Assembly (NCBI RefSeq): GCF_030287445.1
Contig: NZ_JASVWB010000002.1
Location: forward strand, 6,634,001-6,698,000
Source: Streptomyces sp. ALI-76-A
GTDB lineage: Bacteria; Actinomycetota; Actinomycetes; Streptomycetales; Streptomycetaceae
Direction of reading: 5' to 3'
Length of the DNA: 64,000 nt
This document shows positions 27,168-36,177 of the stretch, piece after piece. Within the stretch, counting starts at the first letter, position 1; every line of letters begins with the position of its first letter. The translations under genes were made by a program, and so were the position numbers. Below the pieces are notes generated by a model. It had not been told where the DNA came from and made no database searches. It saw only the letters and a program-made list of their open reading frames with translations.

Positions 27168-28280
27168 GTGAACACGCGTATGCGTCGTGCCGCCGTTGCT
27201 GTCGCCGCAGGTGCGATGGCCGTCTCGCTGGCCGCCTGTGGCAGCGCCAAGGAGTCCGGCGGTGGCGACTCCGCCTCGTCCGCCCCCGCCAAGGGCGACG
27301 ACATCAAGGTCGGCCTGCTGCTGCCGGAGAACCAGACCGCGCGGTACGAGAAGTTCGACAAGCCCTTGATCGAGAAGAAGGTCAAGGAACTCACGAACGG
27401 CAAGGGCGAGGTCGTCTACGCCAACGCCAAGCAGGACGCCAGCACGCAGAACCAGCAGGTCGACACGATGGTGACCAACAAGGTCGACGTGCTGATCGTG
27501 GACGCGGTGGACTCCAAGGCCATCGCCGGCTCGGTCAAGAAGGCCAAGGACGCCGGCATCCCGGTCGTCGCCTACGACCGTCTGGCCGAGGGCCCGATCG
27601 ACGCCTACACCTCGTTCGACAACGAGACCGTCGGCAAGACCCAGGGCGAGGCCCTCCTCAAGGCCCTGGGCTCCAAGGCCAAGGACGGCCAGATCGTCAT
27701 GATGAACGGGTCCTCCACCGACCCGAACGCCGCCCAGTTCAAGTCGGGCGCCCACTCCGTCCTCGACGGCAAGGTGAACATCGGCCGCGAGTACGACACC
27801 AAGGAGTGGAAGCCGGAGAACGCCAACGCCAACATGGAGGGCGCCATCTCCGCCCTCGGCAAGGACAAGATCGTCGGCGTCTACTCCGCCAACGACGGCA
27901 TGGCGGGCGGCATCATCACCGCGCTGAAGGCCGCGGGCATCGACGACATCCCGGTCACCGGCCAGGACGCCGAGCTGGCGGGTGTGCAGCGCATCGTCAC
28001 CGGTGAGCAGTACATGAGCGTCTACAAGCCCTACCCGCAGGAGGCCGACGTCGCCGCCGAGATGGCGGTCGCGCTCGCCCAGGGCAAGTCGCTCGACTCC
28101 CTCGCCAAGGACAAGGTCGACAGCCCCACCACCAACGGGATCCCCTCCGTCCTCGTCCCGGTCGTCTCGCTGACCAAGGACAACATCAACGACACGGTCA
28201 TCAAGGACGGCATCTACACCGTCAACGAGATCTGCGCCGGCAAGTACAAGGCCGCCTGCGACGAGATCGGTCTGAAGTAA
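27168..28280 (+). CDS. xylF: D-xylose ABC transporter substrate-binding lipoprotein
   Basis: A 370-residue periplasmic-binding-like lipoprotein (type I, ribose/xylose class). GTG 27168 is 8 bases after GGGAGG. It has a basic start (NTRMRRA), hydrophobic core and lipobox (LAAC). The mature part has VGLLLPENQTARYEKFDKPL, LIVDAVDS, VVAYDRL and GVYSANDGMAGGII, close to XylF. It delivers xylose to XylGH. It is the first gene of xylFGH; a 13-bp hairpin separates it from xylG, which probably raises its expression over the membrane components. Confidence 0.92.
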   Translation: MNTRMRRAAVAVAAGAMAVSLAACGSAKESGGGDSASSAPAKGDDIKVGLLLPENQTARYEKFDKPLIEKKVKELTNGKGEVVYANAKQDASTQNQQVDTMVTNKVDVLIVDAVDSKAIAGSVKKAKDAGIPVVAYDRLAEGPIDAYTSFDNETVGKTQGEALLKALGSKAKDGQIVMMNGSSTDPNAAQFKSGAHSVLDGKVNIGREYDTKEWKPENANANMEGAISALGKDKIVGVYSANDGMAGGIITALKAAGIDDIPVTGQDAELAGVQRIVTGEQYMSVYKPYPQEADVAAEMAVALAQGKSLDSLAKDKVDSPTTNGIPSVLVPVVSLTKDNINDTVIKDGIYTVNEICAGKYKAACDEIGLK

Positions 28281-28301
28281 GTCACCGCAGGCCCCTATCC
28301 G

Positions 28302-28333
28302 CGTACGGGGATTCGTCCTTGAATTCCCGTACG
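28302..28333 (+). terminator. Intra-operon hairpin between xylF and xylG
   Basis: CGTACGGGGATTC (28302-28314) pairs with GAATTCCCGTACG (28321-28333), 13 pairs including one G-U, across a 6-base loop. It lies 22 bases after the xylF stop inside the operon. It could act as a partial terminator or RNA-end stabiliser. Confidence 0.6.
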
Positions 28334-28469
28334 GGACTTGCGTACTGAGCCCCTCCGGTGCCCCGCGTCCATCAGCCCCGCAAAGCTAGGCGGGGCGCCG
28401 GAGGGAACACCCCTCCACACCTTTCTGCACAACCTCCCGCCGGGTCAGGCGGCGAAGGAGATGGTTCAC

Positions 28470-29252
28470 TTGTCCGCTACGCCTGTTCTGGCGTTGCGCG
28501 GGGTCTCCAAGCGATTCGGTGCCGTCCAGGCGCTCACCGATGTAGAGCTTGAGGTCCACGCCGGTGAAGTGGTCGCCCTGGTGGGCGACAACGGCGCCGG
28601 AAAGTCCACGCTGGTCAAGACGATCGCCGGCGTGCACCCCATCGATGAGGGCGCAATCGAATGGGACGGCAGGGCCGTCCAGATCAACCGGCCGCACGAC
28701 GCCCAGAACCTGGGCATCGCGACCGTCTACCAGGACCTCGCGCTGTGCGACAACATCGACGTCGTCGGCAACCTCTACCTGGGCCGTGAGCTGAAGAAGC
28801 GCGGCATCCTGGACGAGGTCGAGATGGAGCGCCGCTCGCGCGAGCTGCTGGACACGCTCTCCATCCGCATCCCGAGCGTCCGCATCCCGATCGCCTCCCT
28901 CTCCGGCGGTCAGCGCCAGACGGTGGCGATCGCCCGTTCGATGCTGGGGGAGCCCAAGCTCGTCATCCTCGACGAGCCCACCGCGGCCCTCGGTGTCGAG
29001 CAGACCGCCCAGGTGCTCGACCTGGTCGAACGGCTGCGCGAGCGCGGCCACGCGGTGATCCTCATCAGCCACAACATGGCTGACGTGAAAGCCGTGGCCG
29101 ACAAGGTCGCCGTCCTGCGCCTCGGGCGCAACAACGGCGTCTTCGAGGTCAAGTCGACCTCCCAGGAAGAGATCATCTCCGCCATCACGGGCGCCACGGA
29201 GAACGCCGTGACCCGTCGTGCGGCGCGCAGCAATGGGGAGGCTCAGAAGTGA
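28470..29252 (+). CDS. xylG: D-xylose ABC transporter ATP-binding protein
   Basis: TTG 28470 is chosen because AAGGAG ends at 28460; the in-frame ATG at 28461 abuts that site and would be poorly used, though many annotations may choose it. The 260-residue product is a single ABC ATPase: Walker A GDNGAGKST at 39-47, Q-loop ATVYQDLALCDN, signature LSGGQRQTVAIARSM, Walker B LVILDEPTAALG and H-loop LISHN. Most ribose/xylose-class (CUT2) ATPases are about 500 residues with two fused domains, so this one presumably works as a homodimer. Its stop overlaps xylH (GTGA). Confidence 0.92.
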   Translation: MSATPVLALRGVSKRFGAVQALTDVELEVHAGEVVALVGDNGAGKSTLVKTIAGVHPIDEGAIEWDGRAVQINRPHDAQNLGIATVYQDLALCDNIDVVGNLYLGRELKKRGILDEVEMERRSRELLDTLSIRIPSVRIPIASLSGGQRQTVAIARSMLGEPKLVILDEPTAALGVEQTAQVLDLVERLRERGHAVILISHNMADVKAVADKVAVLRLGRNNGVFEVKSTSQEEIISAITGATENAVTRRAARSNGEAQK

Positions 29253-30541
29253 GCATCGACAAGACCTCCACGACCCCCGACGACCATGTGGTGGCGAACC
29301 CCGAGGCGGCCGCCGCGGCGGTCACCGCCGTCGACCCCCGGCTGCTGGTCCGCGAGCAGGGCCTCGCGGGCTACGTCTCCGAGTTCAAGCGCAAGATCAA
29401 GTCCGGTGACCTGGGTTCCATCCCGGTCGTCATCGGCCTGGTCGTCATCTGGGCGATCTTCGCGAGCCTGAACTCGAACTTCCTCACCGCCGGCAACCTC
29501 TCCGACATCTCCGTGGCCATGGTCGGCACGGGCATGATCGCCGTCGGCATCGTCTTCGTGCTGCTGCTCGGCGAGATCGACCTGTCGGTCGGCTCGGTCA
29601 GCGGTGTCGCGGGCGCCTCGTTCGCCGTGTTGAACGTCACCAACGGCATGAACGAGTGGCTGGCCTTCGTCCTGGCCATCCTCACCGGCACGGTGGCGGG
29701 CGCGATCCACGGCTTCGTCTTCGCCAAGATCGGTGTGCCGGCCTTCGCCGTCACCCTGGCGGGTCTGCTGTTCTGGAACGGCTTCATGCTCCAGATCCTC
29801 GGCGACAACGGCACCATCAACCTGGACAGCGAAGGCGTCGTCGCCAAGCTGACCAGCTACTACTTCACCGATGTGGCCGCCGCCTACGCGCTCGCGATCG
29901 TCGCGACCGCGGCCTTCTTCCTCTCCTCGTTCCTCGACAACCGTCGCCGCGAGGCCGCGGGCGTGCCGTCCCGGCCGCTCGCGGAAACCATTTTGCGCAC
30001 GGGGCTGCTGGCCGTCGCCGCGTTCGCCGTGGCGATCACCTACAACCAGTACAAGGGCCTGCCCCTGGCCGTGGTGATCTTCATCGCGGTGCTCATCCTC
30101 ACGGACTTCGTGCTGCGCCGGACCTCGTACGGCCGCAAGGTGTTCGCGCTCGGCGGCAGCGTCGAGGCCTCCCGGCGTGCCGGTATCAACGTGGAGATGG
30201 TGCGGATCTCGGTCTTCGCGATCTCCGGTACCTTCGCCGCGATCGGCGGTCTGTTCATCGCCTCGAAGATCGCCTCCGCCAACCAGGGCGCCGGCGCCGG
30301 TGACCTGCTGATGAACGCGATCGCCGCCGCGGTGATCGGCGGTACGTCGCTGTTCGGCGGTCGCGGGCGCACCTGGAACGCGCTCCTCGGCGTGCTGGTC
30401 ATCGTCTCGATCCAGTACGGCCTGGCGCTGGAGGGCATCGCCTCTCCGGTCCAGTACATGATCACCGGTGGTGTGCTGCTGGCGACGGTCGTGATCGACG
30501 CGGTGACGCGCAAGACGCAGAAGACGGCGGGCCGCGCGTAG
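29249..30541 (+). CDS. xylH: D-xylose ABC transporter permease
   Basis: A 430-residue membrane protein of the BPD_transp_2 (ribose/xylose) family. GTG 29249 overlaps the xylG stop. After a cytoplasmic tail of about 55 residues there are roughly 10 to 12 hydrophobic segments; LLLGEIDLSVGSVSG and AAAVIGGTSLFGGRG are the family's conserved loops, with YGRKVFALGGSVEASRRAGI in the cytoplasmic loop that meets the ATPase. It is the last gene of xylFGH; two strong hairpins follow. Confidence 0.93.
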   Translation: MSIDKTSTTPDDHVVANPEAAAAAVTAVDPRLLVREQGLAGYVSEFKRKIKSGDLGSIPVVIGLVVIWAIFASLNSNFLTAGNLSDISVAMVGTGMIAVGIVFVLLLGEIDLSVGSVSGVAGASFAVLNVTNGMNEWLAFVLAILTGTVAGAIHGFVFAKIGVPAFAVTLAGLLFWNGFMLQILGDNGTINLDSEGVVAKLTSYYFTDVAAAYALAIVATAAFFLSSFLDNRRREAAGVPSRPLAETILRTGLLAVAAFAVAITYNQYKGLPLAVVIFIAVLILTDFVLRRTSYGRKVFALGGSVEASRRAGINVEMVRISVFAISGTFAAIGGLFIASKIASANQGAGAGDLLMNAIAAAVIGGTSLFGGRGRTWNALLGVLVIVSIQYGLALEGIASPVQYMITGGVLLATVVIDAVTRKTQKTAGRA

Positions 30542-30554
30542 GACGCGGTACGGC

Positions 30555-30580
30555 GACCGCGGGTCGGCGGACCCGCGGTC
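30555..30580 (+). terminator. First hairpin after xylH
   Basis: GACCGCGGGT (30555-30564) and ACCCGCGGTC (30571-30580) form a perfect 10-bp stem with a 6-base loop, 13 bases after the xylH stop. Confidence 0.75.
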
Positions 30581-30610
30581 GACCCGCCCCGCCCCTTCGG
30601 GGACGCTCCC

Positions 30611-30641
30611 GTGCCCGGCACCTCGGTGAGGTGCCGGGCAC
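30611..30641 (+). terminator. Second hairpin after xylH
   Basis: GTGCCCGGCACCTC (30611-30624) pairs perfectly with 30628-30641 around GGT. The tandem arrangement insulates dxs from xylFGH. Confidence 0.8.
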
Positions 30642-30796
30642 CGGTGCGTCGTAGCAGCGGCGCATGTGTCGTAGGGGCGGCACAAGCGGGGTACAGCCGA
30701 TCGCGTGACGTATCCCGCACCGCCCCGGCGTCGGCCGCGAAGGCGGAACATTAGACTCGACAAGCCCGGCAACAGCTCTACTGCAAGGAGGCACGG

Positions 30797-32725
30797 GTGC
30801 CGCTGCTGACCCGTATCAGGGGACCGCGCGATCTGGACCGGCTCAGCCTGGAGGAGCTGGACCAGCTGGCCGAGGAAATCCGGAACTTCCTCGTCGCAGC
30901 CGTCTCCAAGACCGGCGGCCACCTGGGCCCCAACCTCGGTGTGGTCGAGCTCACCATCGCCCTGCACCGGGTGTTCGAGTCGCCCAAGGACAAGGTGCTC
31001 TGGGACACCGGCCACCAGTCCTACGTCCACAAGCTGCTCACCGGCCGCCAGGACTTCTCCAGGCTGAAGATGAAGGGCGGCCTGTCCGGCTACCCCTCGC
31101 AGGCGGAGTCCGAGCACGACGTCATCGAGAACAGCCACGCCTCCACGGTCCTCGGCTGGGCCGACGGCCTCGCCAAGGCGAACCAGATCCTCGAACGCGA
31201 CGACCACGTGGTCGCCGTGATCGGCGACGGGGCGCTGACCGGCGGCATGGCGTGGGAGGCCCTCAACAACATCGCCGACGCCAAGGACCGCCCGCTGGTC
31301 ATCGTCGTCAACGACAACGAGCGGTCGTACGCGCCCACCATCGGCGGCCTCGCCAACCACCTCGCGACCCTGCGCACCACCGACGGCTACGAGCGCTTCC
31401 TGGCCCGCGGCAAGGACCTGCTGGAGCGCACCCCGGTCGTCGGCAGGCCCCTCTACGAGACCCTGCACGGCGCGAAGAAGGGCCTCAAGGACTTCATCGC
31501 CCCGCAGGGCATGTTCGAGGACCTCGGCCTGAAGTACGTCGGCCCCATCGACGGCCACGACATCGAGGCCCTGGAGTCGGCGCTCGCCCGGGCCAAGCGC
31601 TTCGGCGGCCCGGTGATCGTGCACTGCCTCACCGAGAAGGGCCGCGGCTACCAGCCCGCCCTCCAGGACGAGGCCGACCGCTTCCACGGCATCGGCCCCA
31701 TCCACCCCGACACGGGCCTGCCGATCAAGGCGTCGGGCGCCGACTGGACGTCCGTCTTCGGCGACGAGATGGTCCGGCTCGGCCAGGAACGCGAGGACAT
31801 CGTCGCGATCACGGCGGCGATGCTCCAGCCGGTCGGCCTGAAGAAGTTCGCGGACACCTTCCCCCACCGCATCTACGACGTCGGTATCGCCGAGCAGCAC
31901 GGCGCCGTCTCCGCGGCGGGCCTGGCCGCGGGCGGTCTGCACCCGGTCTTCGCGGTGTACGCCACCTTCCTCAACCGCGCCTTCGACCAGGTCCTCATGG
32001 ATGTCGCCCTGCACAGGTGCGGGGTGACGTTCGTCCTGGACCGGGCCGGCGTCACCGGCACCGACGGCGCCTCCCACAACGGCATGTGGGACATGTCGAT
32101 CCTCCAGGTGGTGCCGGGCCTGCGGCTGGCCGCCCCGCGCGACGCCGACCAGGTCCGCGCCCAGCTGCGGGAGGCCGTCGCCGTCGACGACGCGCCGACC
32201 GTGGTCCGCTTCTCCAAGGGCGCCGTCGGCCCCGCCGTCCCCGCCGTGGGACGCGTCGGCGGGATGGACGTGCTGCGCGAGCCGGGCACCGACGCCCCCG
32301 ACGTGCTCCTCGTCTCCGTGGGCGCCCTCGCGCCGATGTGCCTGGAGATCGCGGACCTGCTCGACCGGCAGGGCATCTCCACCACCGTCGTCGATCCGCG
32401 CTGGGTCAAACCCGTCGACGAGGCCATGGCCCCGCTCGCGGAGCGCCACCGGGTGGTCGTCACCGTCGAGGACAACTCCCGCGTCGGCGGCGTCGGTTCC
32501 ACGATCGCGCAGGCCCTGCGCGACGCGGGCGTCGACGTCCCGCTGCGCGACTTCGGCATCCCGCCGCGCTTCCTCGACCACGCCTCCCGCGCCGAGGTCA
32601 TGGCGGAGATCGGGCTGACCGCGCCCGACATCGCCCGCCAGGTCACCGGACTGGTCTCCCGGCTGGACGGCAGGTACGGCAGCACGGCGGCCGAGGTCGG
32701 CTCGGTGGAGCCCGCCCGCGACTGA
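30797..32725 (+). CDS. dxs: 1-deoxy-D-xylulose-5-phosphate synthase
   Basis: Condenses pyruvate and glyceraldehyde-3-phosphate to DXP with thiamine diphosphate, the first step of the MEP isoprenoid route. GTG 30797 has AAGGAGG at 30785-30791. The 642 residues have the ThDP motif [16 protein letters not shown]...[12 protein letters not shown] near residue 73, [10 protein letters not shown] with the catalytic glutamate of transketolases, and [18 protein letters not shown]. The length is normal. A possible -10 (TAGACT, 30752-30757) gives a short leader. The gene stands alone between strong terminators. Streptomyces often carry a second dxs; this is the copy next to the xyl genes. Confidence 0.97.
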   Translation: MPLLTRIRGPRDLDRLSLEELDQLAEEIRNFLVAAVSKTGGHLGPNLGVVELTIALHRVFESPKDKVLWDTGHQSYVHKLLTGRQDFSRLKMKGGLSGYPSQAESEHDVIENSHASTVLGWADGLAKANQILERDDHVVAVIGDGALTGGMAWEALNNIADAKDRPLVIVVNDNERSYAPTIGGLANHLATLRTTDGYERFLARGKDLLERTPVVGRPLYETLHGAKKGLKDFIAPQGMFEDLGLKYVGPIDGHDIEALESALARAKRFGGPVIVHCLTEKGRGYQPALQDEADRFHGIGPIHPDTGLPIKASGADWTSVFGDEMVRLGQEREDIVAITAAMLQPVGLKKFADTFPHRIYDVGIAEQHGAVSAAGLAAGGLHPVFAVYATFLNRAFDQVLMDVALHRCGVTFVLDRAGVTGTDGASHNGMWDMSILQVVPGLRLAAPRDADQVRAQLREAVAVDDAPTVVRFSKGAVGPAVPAVGRVGGMDVLREPGTDAPDVLLVSVGALAPMCLEIADLLDRQGISTTVVDPRWVKPVDEAMAPLAERHRVVVTVEDNSRVGGVGSTIAQALRDAGVDVPLRDFGIPPRFLDHASRAEVMAEIGLTAPDIARQVTGLVSRLDGRYGSTAAEVGSVEPARD

Positions 32726-32742
32726 CGCCTCCGCGGCTGCGC

Positions 32743-32792
32743 CGAATGGGCCGGGCGCACCACTCTTCGCAGTGGTGCGCCCGGCCCATTCG
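32743..32792. terminator. 22-bp perfect hairpin after dxs
   Basis: Arms 32743-32764 and 32771-32792 are perfect complements around CTTCGC, the strongest stem in the window, 17 bases after the dxs stop. Confidence 0.9.
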
Positions 32793-32872
32793 CGTGAATC
32801 CGCCCGCGCCGGGGCATACGCACTACGCCCCCTCTCGATCATGTCGAGGACGACAAAGCGTGGGAGGTACCC

Positions 32873-34396
32873 GTGAGCAGCACCCTCTTCCGGACGAAGA
32901 AGGTCGAGCAGTCCATCCTCGATACCGAGGAACCCGAGCACGCGCTCAAGAAATCCCTGTCCGCGCTCGATCTGACCATCTTCGGCGTCGGTGTCATCAT
33001 CGGCACCGGCATCTTCGTCCTGACCGGCACAGTCGCCAAGAACAACGCCGGTCCCGCCGTGGCCCTGGCCTTCGTCGTGGCCGGAGTCGTCTGCGCGCTC
33101 GCCGCGCTCTGCTACGCCGAGTTCGCCTCCACGGTCCCGGTGGCCGGCTCCGCGTACACGTTCTCGTACGCCTCCCTCGGCGAGCTGCCCGCCTGGATCA
33201 TCGGCTGGGACCTGGTCCTGGAGTTCGCGCTCGGCACGGCGGTGGTCGCCGTCGGCTGGTCCGGCTACATCGCCTCGCTGCTGGACAACGCGGGCTGGCA
33301 CCTGCCGGAGGCGCTCAGTGGACGGGAGGGCGCCGACGGCTTCGGCTTCGACATCCTCGCCGCCGCCCTCGTCCTGGTGCTCACCGCCATCCTCGTGGTC
33401 GGCACGAAGCTCTCCGCGCGGGTCACCGCCGTCGTGGTCGCCATCAAGGTGACCGTCGTCCTCGTCGTGATCATCGCCGGTGCCTTCTTCGTCAAGGGTG
33501 ACAACTACGACCCGTTCATCCCGAAGGCGCAGGACGTGCCGGCGGGCGACGGTCTGCAATCCCCGCTCATCCAGCTGATGTTCGGCTGGGCCCCCTCCAA
33601 CTTCGGCGTGATGGGCATCTTCACCGCCGCCTCGGTGGTGTTCTTCGCCTTCATCGGCTTCGACGTCGTCGCCACGGCCGCCGAGGAGACCCGCAACCCG
33701 CAGCGGGACATGCCCCGCGGCATCCTCGGCTCCCTCCTCATCTGCACCACGCTGTACGTGGCGGTGTCGGTCGTCGTCACCGGCATGCAGCACTACACCC
33801 GGCTGTCCGTGGACGCCCCGCTCGCGGACGCGTTCAAGGCCACCGGCCACCCCTGGTACGCGGGCTTCATCAGCTTCGGCGCCGCCGTCGGCCTGACGAC
33901 CGTGTGCATGATCCTGCTGCTCGGCCAGACCCGCGTCTTCTTCGCGATGAGCCGCGACGGGCTGCTGCCGCGCTTCTTCTCCCGCGTCCACCCCCGGTTC
34001 AAGACCCCGCACCGGCCGACGATCCTGCTCGGCGTGATCATCGCGATCGTCGCCGGGTTCACCAGCCTGAGCGAACTGGCCGAACTGGTGAACATCGGCA
34101 CGCTGTTCGCCTTCGTGGTCGTCGCGTTCGGCGTCCTCATCCTCCGCAGGACCCGTCCCGACCTGCACCGGTCGTTCCGCACCCCGTGGGTGCCCTTCAT
34201 CCCGATCCTGTCGGTGGCCGCCTCGCTGTGGCTGATGCTGAACCTGCCGGCCGAGACCTGGCTCCGGTTCGCCATCTGGATGGCGATCGGCATCGTCGTG
34301 TACTTCCTCTACGGCCGCGGCCACAGCCGTCTCGGACGGCAGGAGACGGCCACGGCGGGCCAGGCCGGGAAGGGACCGAACGGGCCCGCGGAGTAA
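32873..34396 (+). CDS. APC-family amino-acid permease (cationic amino acid type)
   Basis: A 507-residue transporter. GTG 32873 has GGGAGG 10 bases upstream. A 40-residue cytoplasmic tail precedes about 12 membrane spans. The conserved opening of span 1, VGVIIGTGIFVLTGT, carries the backbone-binding GTG motif; AGSAYTFSYASLGELPAW and FFAFIGFDVVATAAEE are typical of the CAT/YfnA group, and the C-terminal ...PWVPFIP marks the late spans. It imports an amino acid by proton symport or exchange; the substrate cannot be read from sequence. Monocistronic between the dxs terminator and a convergent small gene. Confidence 0.9.
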   Translation: MSSTLFRTKKVEQSILDTEEPEHALKKSLSALDLTIFGVGVIIGTGIFVLTGTVAKNNAGPAVALAFVVAGVVCALAALCYAEFASTVPVAGSAYTFSYASLGELPAWIIGWDLVLEFALGTAVVAVGWSGYIASLLDNAGWHLPEALSGREGADGFGFDILAAALVLVLTAILVVGTKLSARVTAVVVAIKVTVVLVVIIAGAFFVKGDNYDPFIPKAQDVPAGDGLQSPLIQLMFGWAPSNFGVMGIFTAASVVFFAFIGFDVVATAAEETRNPQRDMPRGILGSLLICTTLYVAVSVVVTGMQHYTRLSVDAPLADAFKATGHPWYAGFISFGAAVGLTTVCMILLLGQTRVFFAMSRDGLLPRFFSRVHPRFKTPHRPTILLGVIIAIVAGFTSLSELAELVNIGTLFAFVVVAFGVLILRRTRPDLHRSFRTPWVPFIPILSVAASLWLMLNLPAETWLRFAIWMAIGIVVYFLYGRGHSRLGRQETATAGQAGKGPNGPAE

Positions 34397-34439
34397 CCGG
34401 CGGGAGCGACTCGGGGGCGGTGGTACCGGCGTGCGGCCG

Positions 34440-34814
34440 TCAGGACGGCCGCACCGCGCGCGGTCCCGCCACCTCCGCCCCCAGCGCACCGACCCTTCGC
34501 CTGAGCTCACGATCGGCCGTGACGACCAGGACGGGCCGCTCGCCGGCCCGCGCCACCAGCTCGACCATGTGGTCGTCCCCGCTGCCGGGCGCGGTCTCCA
34601 CCCGTACGCCCGGCACCGACTCCACTCCCCGGGCCGCCCCCTCGACGACCAGCACCAGCTCCAGCGGTCCGGCGCGCCCCGGCACACCGTCCACCGCGAG
34701 CCGGTCCCGCAGCCGCTCCGCGGCCCCCCGCCGATCGCGCCACCACCCGTCAGGCACCGACCCGACGACGTTCGCAGCGTCCACGATCACCAGCAGCGGG
34801 GCGTTGACGTCCAT
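34440..34814 (-). CDS. NYN/PIN-like domain protein (putative ribonuclease)
   Basis: A 124-residue protein starting MDVNAPLLVIVDAANVVGSV, which is the first acidic strand of NYN (YacP-like PIN) nucleases, followed by PDGWWRDRRGAAERL. Later acidic residues occur in SGDDHMVELV and VVTADRELRRRV, in the order expected for the metal site. NYN proteins cut structured RNA or DNA. The protein is short but covers the whole fold. Such proteins are usually annotated as NTP-binding in Streptomyces. It is convergent with the permease gene, with no operon partner. Confidence 0.75.
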   Translation of the reverse strand: MDVNAPLLVIVDAANVVGSVPDGWWRDRRGAAERLRDRLAVDGVPGRAGPLELVLVVEGAARGVESVPGVRVETAPGSGDDHMVELVARAGERPVLVVTADRELRRRVGALGAEVAGPRAVRPS

Positions 34815-35016
34815 GGGGCCAGGGTGCCACGCCGAAACCCGAACGGGACGACGGCTCCCGCCAGGTGGGGCCCGCGAGGGGCCGCTGCGACCTCCGGCAG
34901 CCGCGCCGCGCCCCCGGCCCGGCAGCCCGTCGGCCGTCCCGCCACGGCCGGAGCCGTTCGCCGTCCCTCAGCCGCCGCGGCCGGCGGGGCCCCGTACGGC
35001 CTCAGCCGTCCCCCCG

Positions 35017-35907
35017 TCACCCCTTCGGCGGCTCCTCGAAGCTGGCGAAGTACGCGGCGGCCATGTCCTCGTCGGCGTGGCCCTGGGCCGCGGCGCGTTC
35101 CAGGCGGTCCGCGCCGGCGGCCGCCAGGTCGAGCCGGACGCCGTGCTGTTCACCCGCCCGGACGATGAGCCGGGCGTCCTTGGCGGCGGTGGACACCGCG
35201 AACTGGGCGGGCGTCAGCCGGTCGTCGAGGACGAGTGCGGCCTTGGCACGCAGGTAGCCCATGTCGAGCGGGCCGCCGGCGATGACGTCGAAGAAGCTCT
35301 CCGGATCCACCCCGAGCGCCTGGGACAGGGCCAGCACCTCACCGACGGCCCCCGTGGCGGCGATGACCCAGCTGTTGGCCACCAGCTTCAGCCGGGTGGC
35401 GCTGCCGTCGGAGCCGTCCTCGCCGGTCCACACCGTGCGGGCGCCGACCGCGTCCAGGACGGGCGCCACCGCCTCGCGGTGCGCGCCGGGCCCGGCGGCC
35501 AGGACGAGCAGCTGGCCGGCCTCGGCGGGCTGACGGGTGCCCAGCACCGGCGCGTCGAAGAAGACCAGCCGGTGCGCGCGGGCGAAGGCGGCCAGTTCGC
35601 CGATCGCCTCGGTGCCCGCGGTCGTCGACTGCACCCAGGCGGTCCCCGGGCGCAGCGCGTCGGCGGCCTCGCGCATCACGTCGAGGACGGCGGGACCGTC
35701 GTACAGCATGGTCAGTACGGCGTCGGCGCCGCGGACGGCCTCGGCGGGGGTGCCGGTGACGGTGACGCCGTCGGCGGTGAGGGGTTCGGCCTTGGCGCGG
35801 GTGCGGTTCCAGGCCCGGACGGTGTGTCCGGCGCGGGCCAGGTTGCGGGCCATCGCGGCCCCCATGATCCCGGTGCCCAGAACGCCTACGGTGAGGGTGT
35901 CGGTCAT
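35017..35907 (-). CDS. NAD(P)-dependent beta-hydroxyacid dehydrogenase-like / imine reductase-like enzyme
   Basis: ATG 35907 follows AGGAAG and gives 296 residues, the normal length. The N-terminal Rossmann motif is VLGTGIMGAAMARNLA and WNRTR follows strand 2, which suggests NADPH. The substrate-binding loop reads DAPVLGTRQPAEAG, and the catalytic-lysine region is TRLKLVANSWV. These define the 3-hydroxyisobutyrate dehydrogenase superfamily. The replaced residues around the substrate loop (no S of the DAPVSGG signature) make valine degradation uncertain; imine reductase or another beta-hydroxyacid activity is possible. It is monocistronic and divergent from the beta-propeller gene. Confidence 0.8.
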   Translation of the reverse strand: MTDTLTVGVLGTGIMGAAMARNLARAGHTVRAWNRTRAKAEPLTADGVTVTGTPAEAVRGADAVLTMLYDGPAVLDVMREAADALRPGTAWVQSTTAGTEAIGELAAFARAHRLVFFDAPVLGTRQPAEAGQLLVLAAGPGAHREAVAPVLDAVGARTVWTGEDGSDGSATRLKLVANSWVIAATGAVGEVLALSQALGVDPESFFDVIAGGPLDMGYLRAKAALVLDDRLTPAQFAVSTAAKDARLIVRAGEQHGVRLDLAAAGADRLERAAAQGHADEDMAAAYFASFEEPPKG

Positions 35908-36177
35908 GATGGCGGTCTTCCTGTTCTTCCGCGGTTCCGGTCGCCGCGGGACCGTGCCCGCCGCTGTGGACCAGCCTGCCCCGTCGGGTCCCGCCGCGCC
36001 GACGGGGCGGTGGCGGTCCGGCCGGAACCGATGGCCGCGGCCGTGTCCGCCCGGCCGCGGGAGCGAGTGCCCGATACGCGAGGTTCCGCACCCGCGGCCC
36101 GTCCGGAGAACAGCGCCGGCGGCTCGACGAGCGGGGCCGCAACGCGTCGTGTCCTGGCCGCCGTTTAAAGTGAACCG

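Noticed and set aside
32813..32852. CTCGATCATGTCGAG before the permease as another copy of the acnA-type palindrome
   Set aside because: The arms are CTCGA/TCGAG with different spacing and lack the ATCTC...GAGAT core.
29243..34687. Open frame of about 1800 codons on the minus strand across xylH, dxs and the permease
   Set aside because: It is a GC-bias shadow: the plus-strand genes have ribosome sites and clear family motifs, while the antisense reading is Arg/Gly/Asp-rich and matches nothing.
34815..35016. Small gene between the NYN protein and the dehydrogenase
   Set aside because: Very high GC with open frames on both strands but no start signal or motif.
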